A DNA stretch of 47,736 bases from Bacillota bacterium (GCA_021846505.1 JAJZWV010000022.1:1-47736), one strand, 5' to 3'. Shown: positions 23,669 through 32,698, counted from the first letter of the stretch. Program-made: numbers and translations. Notes: generated from the sequence alone by a model not told the origin.

Positions 23669-24238
23669 ATGCAGCAATACTGGGTGCCGTTCTGGGACAT
23701 TGTCAGGATCCGCGAGATCGAGATATTGAGCCGGCGGCGGCTGCATCATTTGACGCGCGGAGCGTATGAAGTGTCGGAAGTGCTGCCCTGCCGCCTGGAC
23801 CAGGTTGTCACCACCACCGTGTGCTGGTGCGGCACGCGGCCCATATTAATTCTGTCCACCGCGGATGTGCGCATCGACTATCGCAAGTTTGTGCAGTGGT
23901 TCGGCTACGAAGTGCGGCCCGCCACCTCCACCGAGGTGTCGTCCCTAACCTCCGCCCACCTGCAGGGGGTGCCGCCCACTGGCCTCCCCTACATGATGCC
24001 GGTGTTTTTGGATGATGTCCTGCTCGAATCGGATTCGCTGTGGATTCCTGCCGGCGATCCCTCCATCTGGGTGCGGGTGGTGCCCACCGAAGTGGTGAAA
24101 GTGTCAGGGGCCTTTCCCGTTTCGATCCGCCTGGCTCCTCCTGCCCGCGACGAGCGCTACAGCTACTATGCCGTCAGTCGGCTGAACACCGAAGGTGTGC
24201 TGGAGCCCGATCCCGTGCCGCTGTCAGGAACCGACTAA
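23669..24238 (+). CDS. YbaK/ProX-type aminoacyl-tRNA deacylase domain protein
   Basis: A 189-aa protein with the YbaK fold. Seen are RPILILSTADVRIDYRKFVQ (about residues 57-76), EVSSLTSAHLQGVPPTGLPY with the conserved GVPP loop near 100, and a C-terminal LWIPAGDPSIWVRVVPTEVV. These proteins hydrolyse mischarged tRNAs such as Ala-tRNA(Pro) or Cys-tRNA(Pro). About 45 residues precede the domain and are not recognised. The start ATG 23669 follows GGGGGG. Its 3' end overlaps the convergent menH gene by 65 bases. Confidence 0.8.
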   Translation: MQQYWVPFWDIVRIREIEILSRRRLHHLTRGAYEVSEVLPCRLDQVVTTTVCWCGTRPILILSTADVRIDYRKFVQWFGYEVRPATSTEVSSLTSAHLQGVPPTGLPYMMPVFLDDVLLESDSLWIPAGDPSIWVRVVPTEVVKVSGAFPVSIRLAPPARDERYSYYAVSRLNTEGVLEPDPVPLSGTD

Positions 24239-25043
24239 CCAGCCGCGAAAGCTCTGCGGGCGCCTCCAAGGGCACGCGGTGCCCCACCCCCTCCAGCACC
24301 GCCAGCTCCGCATCGGGGATGAGTCCCGCGGCTCGCCGCGCCAGGGCGGCGTACTTGACATCCACCGCGCCCGCCACCACCAGCGTGGGGATGGGCCAGT
24401 GGGGCAGCAGCGGCCAGGTGTCCGGCTGCTGGCCGCCGCCAGCCCAGCGCAGGCTGGCCGCAAGGCCCGCCGCACGCTGGCGGCGCCGATCGTGCGCCAG
24501 GCGCCGCTGCTGCGCGTCTGTGAGCGGACGCCCGCTGGCCAGCACGGGGTTTTCGTCCCATCGCTCCATGAAGGCCGACAGACCCCGGGCCTCAATTTGG
24601 TCGGCAAGCCGCGCATCCGCTGCACGCCGGGCGCTCCGCTCATCCTCGGCCGCAATGCCCGGCGAGGCACTCACCAGCACCAGCGCCGCCACCCGCTCCG
24701 GCGCCGCCGCGGCCATTCGGAGCGCGACGCGCCCCCCCAGCGAGTAGCCCACCAGCGCCAGGGGCCCCGGAGCCACCGCCGCGGCCAGGGCCAGCACGTC
24801 TCTCGCTGTGCCATCGGGTGTGAGGTGGGCCCGGTCCCGCGGGATGCCCGACTGCCCATGCCCATAAAGGTCGGGAAGCACCACCCGCCAGCTCCGCCGG
24901 AGTGCCCCCGCCAATGAGAGCCATGTCGCGTGGGTGCCCAAAAATCCGTGCAGCATCACGACGGGCGGAGCACCTGCGGCGCCCAGCTCGCGATGCCAGA
25001 GCGCATCCAGCGGCTCCACCCCTGGCGCCTCAAACCGCGCCAC
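24174..25043 (-). CDS. menH: SHCHC synthase (menaquinone), alpha/beta hydrolase
   Basis: A 289-aa alpha/beta hydrolase with the oxyanion segment LHGFLGTHATW (31-41), nucleophile Ser101 in VGYSLGGR and the catalytic histidine in EGVGHRVPLEAP. MenH releases pyruvate from the MenD product to form SHCHC. Its place directly after menD, with the GTG start at 25043 overlapping the menD end by 14 bases, supports this over a generic hydrolase. It is the last gene of the men operon. The C-terminal tail runs over the end of the convergent YbaK gene. Confidence 0.88.
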   Translation of the reverse strand: MARFEAPGVEPLDALWHRELGAAGAPPVVMLHGFLGTHATWLSLAGALRRSWRVVLPDLYGHGQSGIPRDRAHLTPDGTARDVLALAAAVAPGPLALVGYSLGGRVALRMAAAAPERVAALVLVSASPGIAAEDERSARRAADARLADQIEARGLSAFMERWDENPVLASGRPLTDAQQRRLAHDRRRQRAAGLAASLRWAGGGQQPDTWPLLPHWPIPTLVVAGAVDVKYAALARRAAGLIPDAELAVLEGVGHRVPLEAPAELSRLVSRFLTAARDRAPAHLRCSAD

Positions 25044-26736
25044 GCCACACCACCCGAGCTACCTGCTCACAGAGCCACGCCTCAGTGGAGGCCTGCCACG
25101 CGGCATAGGCCGCACGGGGTGCCGTGTGCCAATCCACCACCGAGAGTCCGGGCTCGCGCGCCTCCACGGCCAGCACCGCAGCCGCGTGCCGCCACGTGCT
25201 GGCCTCGCAGTAGCGGCCGCCGTAGAGCGCCGCGATGCCGGCCAAGTCCAGGCCGTGAGGCGTGCCGAACAAGCGCTCAAACTGCTGCGGCGGCAGCGAC
25301 GCTTGGGAGAGCGTGTTGAAAATCCCCCCGCCATCGTTGTTCACCACCAGCACGGTGGCACTCAGCCCGTACGGAGCCACCGGCAGCCAGCCATTGGCGT
25401 CATGAAGAAACGACAGGTCTCCCACCACCAGCACCAGCCGCTGCGCGCGCCCCGCCGCGATGCCCAAGCCGGTAGACGCCACCCCGTCAATGCCGCTCAC
25501 ACCGCGATTGCCATACACCCCAAACCGGTCGGAGCCCCAGAAAAATTTATCCAGGTCCCGCACCGGCAGGCTGTTGCCCACCATCACGACGGCATCGTCC
25601 GGCACCACGGCCGCAAGCTCGTGGGCCCAGCGGCTGGAGAGGCTTGGAGGCGCCGCCGCCAGCCGCTGGGCCAGCAGGCGCTGGGCGGCTTCGTCCGCTT
25701 TCCGCCACTCTGCCACCCACGCGCTGCCGCGTCGAGCGTCGGCCAGCTCCGGCCGAACCTCGCGGTCCCACTGGCCCAGATCGGCCGAAAACCAGGCCGC
25801 CGCCGACCCCGCGGGATCCCGCCACCGGCCCGGGTGATCCACCACCCCCGTCGGCACGCGGGCCATGAGCTGTCCGGCGGCCTTAGAGGTGGGGATGGGC
25901 CCCACCCGCAAAATTCTATGAGGGCGCCAGGCATCCGGCAGGGACCGAGCCAGCCAGTCATAGGTGGCGATAGCGGGGATGCGGCCGCGCAGGTTGGAGA
26001 GCGGATCCGCCCACACCGGCCACTGCCACTGGTCAGCCAGCCACCGGATTGCGGCGGCCGCACCCGACAAATCTTCCGCCCCGGCCACAATGACGCCCTG
26101 GGCCTCGTCGCGCCCGAAATCCGCCAGCGCCTCCCAATCCGTTACCAGGATGGACTGGTGAACCGCCGCAGCGGGCGGCACGGCGCCCTCGTCGGGCCAC
26201 GTGGGCAGCAGCGGCTCGCGCAGCGGCACGTTGACCTGCACCGGGCCCGCCGGCGCAGCCGCAGCGGCCGCGGCCGCTCGCACGCCGGCCATCACCCAAT
26301 GGGCCCCCGGCACAGCCAGGTCCGGGACCGGCAAGTCCCAGCTGGCCTTCACCGCCGGGCCGAACACGTTCACCTGGTCCACCGTCTGCGAGGCGCCCAC
26401 CTGCCGCAGCTCCGGGGGCCGGTCGGCCGACAGCACCACCAGCGCGCCGCCGCCGTGCGAAGCTTCCATCACGGCGGGCAGCAGATTAGCCACCGCCGTG
26501 CCCGACGTGGTCAGAATCGCCGCTGGCCGCCGCTGGCCGCGCGCCAGACCCAGCGCGAAGTAGCCTGCGGAACGCTCGTCCAGGTGAACCCACACGCGAA
26601 TCGCGGGGTGGCGGTCGAGGGCCAGCGCCAGTGGCGTCGAGCGCGACCCGGGGCACACCACCGCCTCGCGCAGGCCGGCGGCCGCCAGGCCAGCTGCCAG
26701 CCCTGCAGCGGCCATCCCCAGCGCGTCCTCCCTCAT
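25030..26736 (-). CDS. menD: SEPHCHC synthase
   Basis: A 568-aa thiamine-diphosphate enzyme joining 2-oxoglutarate to isochorismate. Seen are the N-terminal VVCPGSRSTPLALAL, the TPP glutamate in HLDERSAGYFALGLA, ILTTSGTAVANLLPA, and the C-terminal TPP motif GDLSFLHDANGW to NNDGGGIFNTL. The start ATG at 26736 overlaps the stop of menF (ATGA). The length is normal for the family. Confidence 0.95.
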   Translation of the reverse strand: MREDALGMAAAGLAAGLAAAGLREAVVCPGSRSTPLALALDRHPAIRVWVHLDERSAGYFALGLARGQRRPAAILTTSGTAVANLLPAVMEASHGGGALVVLSADRPPELRQVGASQTVDQVNVFGPAVKASWDLPVPDLAVPGAHWVMAGVRAAAAAAAAPAGPVQVNVPLREPLLPTWPDEGAVPPAAAVHQSILVTDWEALADFGRDEAQGVIVAGAEDLSGAAAAIRWLADQWQWPVWADPLSNLRGRIPAIATYDWLARSLPDAWRPHRILRVGPIPTSKAAGQLMARVPTGVVDHPGRWRDPAGSAAAWFSADLGQWDREVRPELADARRGSAWVAEWRKADEAAQRLLAQRLAAAPPSLSSRWAHELAAVVPDDAVVMVGNSLPVRDLDKFFWGSDRFGVYGNRGVSGIDGVASTGLGIAAGRAQRLVLVVGDLSFLHDANGWLPVAPYGLSATVLVVNNDGGGIFNTLSQASLPPQQFERLFGTPHGLDLAGIAALYGGRYCEASTWRHAAAVLAVEAREPGLSVVDWHTAPRAAYAAWQASTEAWLCEQVARVVWRGAV

Positions 26737-28127
26737 AGCGCGCGGCCTGCGGCCGCCGGTGCCATCCCAGCCAAGGCCCACGCCATCACGCCCAGCTTGT
26801 CGCTGGATTCGTCCAGCTCGCGGTCCGGATCGGACCCGCGCACCAGCCCACAGCCGGCGTAGAGCCGAGCTTGTCGCCCGCGAATCCAGGCTGACCGCAG
26901 ACCTACGTAGTACGCCCCACCCGCACCACTGCCGGCTCCGCCGCCAAGCGGGGCCAGCCCCACCGGGCCCGCGTACCAGCCCCGCGGTGTGGCTTCAAGC
27001 CGCCGCTGCCACGCGCGCGCGGCCTCTGGGGGCTCGCCTCCCACGGCGGGAGTGGGGTGGAGCGCCGCCACCACCTCGTCGAGGCTGCACTCCGGCCGCA
27101 GTGTTCCTTCCATGGGGGTGATCAAGTGGTTCAGGGGGCCCGCCGCGCGGACAGCCGTCGCCTGCACCGCCACGTTATCCACAAGCGGCGCCAGGCGCCT
27201 CACAATAGTGTCCACCACGACACGATGCTCTCGCCGGTCCTTCTCAGACGCCGCCAGCTGGCTCATGCCGCGCTCGCGCCGCTCGGTGCCGGCCACCGCC
27301 TGGGTGTACACCTGGCGGCCCGACACTTTGACCAGCGTCTCGGGGCTGGCCCCCAAAAACACGCCCGCGCCCTGGCGAATGACGAAGGCGCAGGCGTCCA
27401 CATCCCGGGTCAGAGCCGCCCACACATCATCCAGGGCCGGTGGCGCGGCAAATGCCAAGTCCACGGCACGGGCCAGCACCACCTTGGCCACGCGCCCCCG
27501 GTCCAGCGCCCGCACCACGGCGGCCACCTCGTCCCGCCACCGCTCCGGCTTCGGCACAAAGCGCGCGGCCAACAGGCAGGCGCCTTGCGGCGGCTGCGGC
27601 GGCGCGGGCACCAAGGCCGCCAGCCGCGCCGCGAGGGCGGCCACCGAATCGTGGGGGCTCACCCGCGCTGCCAGCTGCCACCAGCCGAATCCATCCGGCT
27701 CGCGGCGCAGAGTCAGCTCGGGCAGCACCAAGCTCGCGTCGGGAAAGCCCCGCCAGGACCGACCCGCTTCGAAGGCCGCTCCGCCGCCCACCCACAAATC
27801 TGGCGGCAGCTGTGCATGGCTGCCCTGCGCCACCAGCGCCGCTGTAGCCGCCGAGAGCGCCCGAGTCCCCTCGGTGCGCGCGGCCAAAGCCTCGCCCCAT
27901 CCCAGCGTCAGCCGTCCGTCCGGCTCTCGAAAGGCCCACGCCAGCCGGGGGCTCGCCACGGACCACCGGGCGTCCCGGAGCGGGCCCGTGGCCTCCGCAC
28001 GGGCACACACCCACACCGCTTCGCGGCGGCGTGCCGCCTCGCGCGCAGCGTCCTCCACCATTTGGCCCACCCACACGCGCACGTCGTCCAGCGTGCCCAC
28101 TTGGCCCAGCGCCAGCAATCGGCTCAT
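26733..28127 (-). CDS. menF: isochorismate synthase
   Basis: A 464-aa chorismate-binding enzyme converting chorismate to isochorismate. Conserved C-terminal-domain blocks are present: RVAKVVLARAVDLAF, PETLVKVSGRQVYTQAVAGTERR, KDRREHRVVVD, LHPTPAVGG, and ACGLVRGSDPDRELDE-like YAGCGLVRGSDPDRELDESS. The start ATG 28127 has GGAGGGAGG upstream. It sits between menA and menD in the operon. The N-terminal 170 residues are variable, as usual. Confidence 0.93.
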   Translation of the reverse strand: MSRLLALGQVGTLDDVRVWVGQMVEDAAREAARRREAVWVCARAEATGPLRDARWSVASPRLAWAFREPDGRLTLGWGEALAARTEGTRALSAATAALVAQGSHAQLPPDLWVGGGAAFEAGRSWRGFPDASLVLPELTLRREPDGFGWWQLAARVSPHDSVAALAARLAALVPAPPQPPQGACLLAARFVPKPERWRDEVAAVVRALDRGRVAKVVLARAVDLAFAAPPALDDVWAALTRDVDACAFVIRQGAGVFLGASPETLVKVSGRQVYTQAVAGTERRERGMSQLAASEKDRREHRVVVDTIVRRLAPLVDNVAVQATAVRAAGPLNHLITPMEGTLRPECSLDEVVAALHPTPAVGGEPPEAARAWQRRLEATPRGWYAGPVGLAPLGGGAGSGAGGAYYVGLRSAWIRGRQARLYAGCGLVRGSDPDRELDESSDKLGVMAWALAGMAPAAAGRAL

Positions 28128-28167
28128 GGGCCGCGCCTCCCTCCTGGGGGTCCCAGCTGTCTTTGGG

Positions 28168-29049
28168 TCACCGGATCCACAGGCCCACCGCCAATCCCAG
28201 CGACAGCAGCAAGCCCGACCACAGGTGAATCCGCCCCACCACCAGCACGCCGCGCGACAGGGCGCCGGGCTGTCTCAGCCGCTGGAGGCGGCTCCACGCC
28301 CATGGCAGCAGCAGTGCGGGCAAGCCCGCGGTCATTGGCAGCAGCGAAGACGCTCCAAGCACCAAGGGCAGTGCGAGCCCCACCAGCACCAGCCCCTCCA
28401 GCGCCGCCAGCCCCACGTGCGGCTCCAGCTGGACCGCCAGGGTCCGGCGCCCCCGCGCTTGGTCTGGCGCGCGGTCGCGCAGGTTGTTGGCCATCAGGAT
28501 GGCGGCCACGGTGCACCCCACCGCCAGCGACGCCCAGAGGCCCACGGCGGTCACGCGCCCCACCGCCGCCAGCTGGGACGCCATCACTTCAATGGGACCC
28601 ATAATGAGAAAGACAACCAGCTCGCCCAGCGGGGTGCTCGACAGGGGCCGCGGGCCCGCATTGTACAGCCCGGCCGCGGCGGCCCCCAAGAGGCCCAGCG
28701 CCAAAAGCCAGGGCCCGCGCACCGCCACCAGCACCAGGCCCAGCAGCAACGCCGCCAAAAACGTAGCGGCAGCCCATCGGCGGATGAGGCCCGCGCTCAT
28801 GTGGCCCATCACCAAATATCCGGCGATGCCGACCGAGTCTGTCCCGTCAACGCCGCGGCGAAAGTCGGCATACTCGTTAGCCATGTTGGTGCCGATCTGC
28901 AGCAGCAGCGCCACCACCAGCATAACGGCGGCCAAGGGCCAGCTCACCGGCGCGGCCAGCGCGCCGGCGGCCACGCCCACCGCCACCGGCGCTACCGAAG
29001 CCGGCAGCGTGGGCGGCCGCGCCAGCACCCACCACTCGCGCCCGGTCAT
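28168..29049 (-). CDS. menA: 1,4-dihydroxy-2-naphthoate polyprenyltransferase
   Basis: A 293-aa integral membrane prenyltransferase of the UbiA superfamily with about eight or nine helices. The Mg/diphosphate-binding motif is NMANEYADFRRGVDG (about residues 54-68), and the second acidic motif is NNLRDRAPDQARGRRTLAV. It attaches the polyprenyl chain to DHNA in the membrane. The ATG at 29049 overlaps the menE stop (ATGA). Confidence 0.93.
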   Translation of the reverse strand: MTGREWWVLARPPTLPASVAPVAVGVAAGALAAPVSWPLAAVMLVVALLLQIGTNMANEYADFRRGVDGTDSVGIAGYLVMGHMSAGLIRRWAAATFLAALLLGLVLVAVRGPWLLALGLLGAAAAGLYNAGPRPLSSTPLGELVVFLIMGPIEVMASQLAAVGRVTAVGLWASLAVGCTVAAILMANNLRDRAPDQARGRRTLAVQLEPHVGLAALEGLVLVGLALPLVLGASSLLPMTAGLPALLLPWAWSRLQRLRQPGALSRGVLVVGRIHLWSGLLLSLGLAVGLWIR

Positions 29050-30548
29050 GGAGCGGCCCCCGACTCCACTAAGGCGCGCACCGCCTGCCGCGACACTTTG
29101 CCGCTGGCCGTCAGCGGGAGCGCCGCCACCAGCACCCAGCGGCGGGGCACTTTGTACCGCGCCAGATGCTGGGCAGCAAACTGGGCCAGCCCTTCCGGGG
29201 TGGGCCTGGCCCCCGCTGCGGGCACCACCACCCCGACGGCCGACTGGCCCCACTCGGGGTCGGACACCCCCACCACCGCCACCGCCCCCACCTCGGGATG
29301 GCTGGCCATCACCCGCTCAACCTCCGCCGGGTACACGTTTTCACCCCCGCTGACAATCAAGTCTGTCCGCCGGTCCACGACCACCAAGCGGCCCTGGGGG
29401 TCCAGGCGCCCCATGTCGCCGGTGAAAAACCAGTCGCCGGGGCGGCGCGGGTCCTCATCCCAGTAGCCCCGAAAGACCTGCGGGCCTCGCACCGCGATTT
29501 CGCCTATGCCGTCAGGCCCGGGCTGGGCAATGCGCACGTCCACCCCAATGAGCGGGGTGCCGCTGGTGTCCAGGCCATCCGGGGCTTGCCCGACTTCCAG
29601 CGTGGCCGCCTGGGAGGCGGTTTCGGTCATGCCAAAGGTGGATCGCACCGGAAGCCCCTGCGCATGAGCTTGGCGGAGAAGATCCGGGTCGGCGCGGCCG
29701 CCGCCAATCAGCACGGCGCGGAGGGATGCCGAAAACCGATGCGGCGCCGGCGCGGCTTCCAGCACGCGCTGCAGCATGGTCGGCACCAGCGAGGCGAGCG
29801 TGACCGACCCGTTCGTCAGGTGCGCGGCCACACGGCGAGCGTCGAACCGAGGCAGGGCCACCACCCGCGTGCCTGCCCAGATGGCGCGCAGCACAATGGC
29901 CTGGCCGCCCACATGAAACAGGGGCAGGGTCAGGAGCCACGCGTCGCGGAGGTCGTGGCCCAGTGCCCACTCCGAGCCGCGGGCGGCCCAGGCATGCTGG
30001 CTCAGGGTCAGCACGGCCCCCTTGGCGCGCCCGCTGGTGCCGGAGGTGTAAATCAGGCACTGCGGGCTGTCGCCGGCCGGCACATAACCCGCCGCCCTTG
30101 GCGCGGCCTGGGCCAGGGCGTCGTGGGAGGGGTCATCCGCTGGGACCCAGAGCCGCTCGCATCCCGGCGGGACGTTGGCGTCCGGACGCGCCACCACCAG
30201 CCGAGGCCGCGCGCTATCCAGCCGCTCCTGCAATTCGCAGCGCGTGAGCTCCGCGTTCAGCGGCACCAGAATGGCCCCCAGGCGCACGGCGGCAAACAGC
30301 AGCTCGACGTGCTGGTACTCGGCCGGCAGCAGGCTCGCCACGCGATCCCCCGGCCTCACTCCTCGCTCCATTAGGGTGCCCACCACCCGGTCGACGCGGG
30401 CATCCAGCTCCCCGGCCGTCCACACAACAGCATCCGAGCGCCAATATTCGCGCTCGGGGTGGAGGGCGGCCCGGCGGGCTAGCCAGTCCCACGACCCGGC
30501 GCGGCCCCGCTCGGCAAGGGCTGCTGGCGCCATCGCCATCGTCGCCAC
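29046..30548 (-). CDS. menE: o-succinylbenzoate-CoA ligase
   Basis: A protein of about 500 aa of the acyl-adenylate superfamily. The P-loop-like A3 motif is CLIYTSGTSGRAKGAVLT, then STFGMTETASQA, the A8 hinge GDMGRLDPQGRLVVVDRRTD and the A10 lysine in LPLTASGKVSR. It activates o-succinylbenzoate to its CoA ester. The first possible start is GTG 30548, right after the menB stop; ATG 30539 and 30533 in an ATGGCG repeat are alternatives without a clear ribosome site. Translation is probably coupled to menB. Confidence 0.9.
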   Translation of the reverse strand: MATMAMAPAALAERGRAGSWDWLARRAALHPEREYWRSDAVVWTAGELDARVDRVVGTLMERGVRPGDRVASLLPAEYQHVELLFAAVRLGAILVPLNAELTRCELQERLDSARPRLVVARPDANVPPGCERLWVPADDPSHDALAQAAPRAAGYVPAGDSPQCLIYTSGTSGRAKGAVLTLSQHAWAARGSEWALGHDLRDAWLLTLPLFHVGGQAIVLRAIWAGTRVVALPRFDARRVAAHLTNGSVTLASLVPTMLQRVLEAAPAPHRFSASLRAVLIGGGRADPDLLRQAHAQGLPVRSTFGMTETASQAATLEVGQAPDGLDTSGTPLIGVDVRIAQPGPDGIGEIAVRGPQVFRGYWDEDPRRPGDWFFTGDMGRLDPQGRLVVVDRRTDLIVSGGENVYPAEVERVMASHPEVGAVAVVGVSDPEWGQSAVGVVVPAAGARPTPEGLAQFAAQHLARYKVPRRWVLVAALPLTASGKVSRQAVRALVESGAAP

Positions 30549-31370
30549 TTACGGCAGGCGCCCAAACCGCGTGAAGTCTGGGGTCCGCTTCTCCCGATAG
30601 GCATTGCGGCCTTCCTGGGCTTCCTCGGTCATGTAGTACAGCATGGTCATATCGCCCGCCATCTGCTGCAAACCCACGAGGCCGTCATCTGCGGCGTTGA
30701 AGGCGGCTTTTAAGAACCGAAGCGCCATGGGACTTTTCTGCAGCATTTCGCTGCACCACTTCAGTGTCTCGGCTTCAAGCTCCGCGAGCGGCACCACCGT
30801 GTTCACCAGGCCCATCTGGAACGCCTCCTGGGCGGAGTACTGGCGGCAGAGATACCACACTTCGCGCGCTCGCTTCCACCCGATGGTGCGCGCCAGCAGG
30901 CTGGCGCCAAACCCACCGTCAAAACTGCCGACTTTCGGCCCGGTCTGGCCAAACACGGCGTTGTCTGCCGCAATGGTCAAGTCGCAGACAAGGTGCAACA
31001 CATGGCCCCCGCCAATGGCGTAGCCCGCCACCATCGCCACCACCGGCTTCGGCAGCTGGCGAATCTGGCGCTGCAGCTCGAGCACATTGAGGCGAGGCAC
31101 GCCCTCGTCATCCACATAGCCGGCATCGCCGCGAACGCGCTGGTCGCCGCCCGAGCAAAACGCCAGCGGGCCCTCGCCCGTGAGGATGGCCACCCCGATG
31201 GAGGGGTCTTCGCCCACCTGCCGAAACGCCTCCTGCATCTCAAACAGCGTCTTGGGCCGAAAGGCGTTGCGGACCTCCGGCCGATTGATCGTGATTTTGG
31301 CCACCGCGCCCGCGCGCTCAAATTTGATGTCCCCGTACGACTGGCCCGGCCGAAACACTTCCCACTCCAT
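30549..31370 (-). CDS. menB: 1,4-dihydroxy-2-naphthoyl-CoA synthase
   Basis: A 273-aa crotonase-fold enzyme closing the naphthalene ring. Very typical blocks are [61 protein letters not shown] and [15 protein letters not shown]. The start ATG 31370 has AGGAGGTGTGCGG before it. It is the first gene of the men operon (menB-E-A-F-D-H), preceded by a promoter with twin palindromic operators. Confidence 0.96.
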   Translation of the reverse strand: MEWEVFRPGQSYGDIKFERAGAVAKITINRPEVRNAFRPKTLFEMQEAFRQVGEDPSIGVAILTGEGPLAFCSGGDQRVRGDAGYVDDEGVPRLNVLELQRQIRQLPKPVVAMVAGYAIGGGHVLHLVCDLTIAADNAVFGQTGPKVGSFDGGFGASLLARTIGWKRAREVWYLCRQYSAQEAFQMGLVNTVVPLAELEAETLKWCSEMLQKSPMALRFLKAAFNAADDGLVGLQQMAGDMTMLYYMTEEAQEGRNAYREKRTPDFTRFGRLP

Positions 31371-31446
31371 CCGCACACCTCCTAGATTCGCTGGCGCCTG
31401 CCGCCTGCCCATGAACCACACCCGGGCGCCCGTGAAGGAACCTCCC

Positions 31447-31477
31447 ATGAACCGCGGTTCAATGAACCATGGTTCAT
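31447..31477. promoter_or_regulatory. twin palindromic operator upstream of men operon
   Basis: Two adjacent palindromes, TGAACCGCGGTTCA (31448-31461) and ATGAACCATGGTTCAT (31462-31477), share the half-site TGAACC and differ only in the two central bases. A third half-site, ATGAACC, occurs at 31411-31417. They cover the predicted start point and leader of the menB promoter. Such spacing suits a dimeric repressor, for example of the TetR or GntR type. The regulator is not identified. Confidence 0.75.
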
Positions 31478-31504
31478 TTTCACGCCAGAAGACACCTCCG
31501 TCAA
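31476..31504 (-). promoter_or_regulatory. men operon promoter
   Basis: TTGACG (-35, reverse strand 31504-31499) and GAAAAT (-10, 31481-31476) are 17 bases apart. The -10 box touches the first palindromic operator, so repressor binding would block transcription of menBEAFDH. Confidence 0.55.
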
Positions 31505-31532
31505 CCGCCGGCCGCGAGTCGGCGAAGCCGCC

Positions 31533-31547
31533 TATAATAGGGAGAGG
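31533..31547 (+). promoter_or_regulatory. TATAAT -10 and ribosome site of AbiEii-like gene
   Basis: A perfect TATAAT (31533-31538) is followed at once by GGAGAGG (31541-31547) and the ATG at 31555. The -35 region is poor. The distance implies a very short leader, with transcription starting inside or next to the ribosome site. Confidence 0.6.
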
Positions 31548-31554
31548 TGATGTG

Positions 31555-32232
31555 ATGCAGGAGGATGTGCTGCCGGCCGGGACTGCCGCCGTGGCGTCCG
31601 TGCTGGGCGAGTGGCCGACCATGGAGCAATTTTACCTGGCCGGCGGCACGGCCCTCGCGCTCCACCTGGGCCATCGCCAATCCCGCGACCTGGATTTTTT
31701 CACACGCTGTCCCGCCGACCGGCTGCCGGACCTCGGGGGGATGGACCCGCTGCTGGCTCGGTTTGCCCAAGTCGAGTGGGACCTCCGCACGGCAGACCAA
31801 ATTCAATGGCGCCTGGACGGCGTATCCGTCACCTTGCTGGCCTACCCGTTCCCGCATCGGCATCGCTACCACCACTGGCGGGGCTTGGCGGTGGCTGACG
31901 CCCGGGATCTCGCCATCCAGAAGGCATATGCCATAGGGCGCCGGGCGCAAGCGCGCGACTACCTAGACCTGCACGCCCTGCTGGCTGGCGGCTGGATCGC
32001 CCTGGACGATTTGCTGCCCTGGGCCCGCGACACGTACGGCGATGCGTTTTCTCCGCGCTTGTTTCTCCAGCAGCTCACGTACACCCGGGATATTCCGGAT
32101 GCCGACAGCGCCCTGGCCCTGTTGGTCCAAGAGCGCTCCTTTGAATCGGTGGCGGAGGACCTGGCGCGAGCCGTGCAAGCGTGGGGCCGGCGGCACTGGG
32201 GGCCTTCGTCCCCCGCACGGGGGCGCTCGTAA
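31555..32232 (+). CDS. AbiEii/AbiGii-like nucleotidyltransferase toxin
   Basis: A 225-aa protein of the nucleotidyltransferase AbiEii family. The nucleotide-binding G-loop and acid pair are seen as [15 protein letters not shown] (27-41) followed by SRDLDFFTR with Asp45 and Asp47. The later lysine/aspartate motif is [20 protein letters not shown]. Relatives transfer nucleotides to tRNA ends or block translation as the toxin of AbiE-type systems. The start is ATG 31555 (GTG 31552 is also possible). The stop overlaps the next gene's start (TAATG), so the two form an operon. Confidence 0.8.
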   Translation: MQEDVLPAGTAAVASVLGEWPTMEQFYLAGGTALALHLGHRQSRDLDFFTRCPADRLPDLGGMDPLLARFAQVEWDLRTADQIQWRLDGVSVTLLAYPFPHRHRYHHWRGLAVADARDLAIQKAYAIGRRAQARDYLDLHALLAGGWIALDDLLPWARDTYGDAFSPRLFLQQLTYTRDIPDADSALALLVQERSFESVAEDLARAVQAWGRRHWGPSSPARGRS

Positions 32233-32576
32233 TGGCCGCACACCCCCTGCCGCCTGCGGTGCAGCGGCTGTTTTACCGGCACCAGGCGGACCGCCTGGAC
32301 ACTCAGCAGCATGCCGCGCTCGTCATCCCCACCGTGCTGGCGGATGGCGCGCTGGACGATTGGCACTGGCTGTTTCGCGAGTACGGCTGGGACGCCGTTC
32401 GGGACTGGCTCCTCGTGCCATCCCACGCGGAAAGCCTGCCACCGGCAGTGCAGCATTTTTGGACCCTCATGCTACTGGGGACGGCGCAGGAGACCCCCCG
32501 CTGGTCGGGCGGCAACGGGCGCCGCGCAGTGCCGCCGGATGCCCTCCCGGACTGGTTTCCGCCGGAGCTTCCGTAG
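32232..32576 (+). CDS. DUF6922-like partner of the nucleotidyltransferase
   Basis: A 114-aa protein with RLFYRHQADRLDTQQHAALV, then LADGALDDWHWLFREYGWDAVRDWL and LPPAVQHFWTLML. This pattern (a helix with LD..rH..lIi.vL, then a WrWLfr.YG block and a final FW.l.L) matches my memory of DUF6922 proteins encoded beside AbiEii-like enzymes. It is translationally coupled to the nucleotidyltransferase by a TAATG overlap. It probably acts as antitoxin or cofactor. In most such pairs this gene comes first; here it comes second. Confidence 0.6.
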   Translation: MAAHPLPPAVQRLFYRHQADRLDTQQHAALVIPTVLADGALDDWHWLFREYGWDAVRDWLLVPSHAESLPPAVQHFWTLMLLGTAQETPRWSGGNGRRAVPPDALPDWFPPELP

Positions 32577-32698
32577 CAGCCTTCCTGGCTGTGCAACGCG
32601 AGCGCCGCCCCGCGCGTTGATCCGTTGTTTGTTCGATGCGGAGAGGGTGTGCCGGCCGGCGCGCGGCACCATCCCGAGGAAATGGGGGTGATGCGGGC

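Noticed and set aside
31411-31477. Repeated ATGAACC as start codons of a small upstream peptide
   Set aside because: The repeats are full palindromes placed at the promoter of the opposite strand, no ribosome site precedes them, and the frame simply runs into the AbiEii-like gene.
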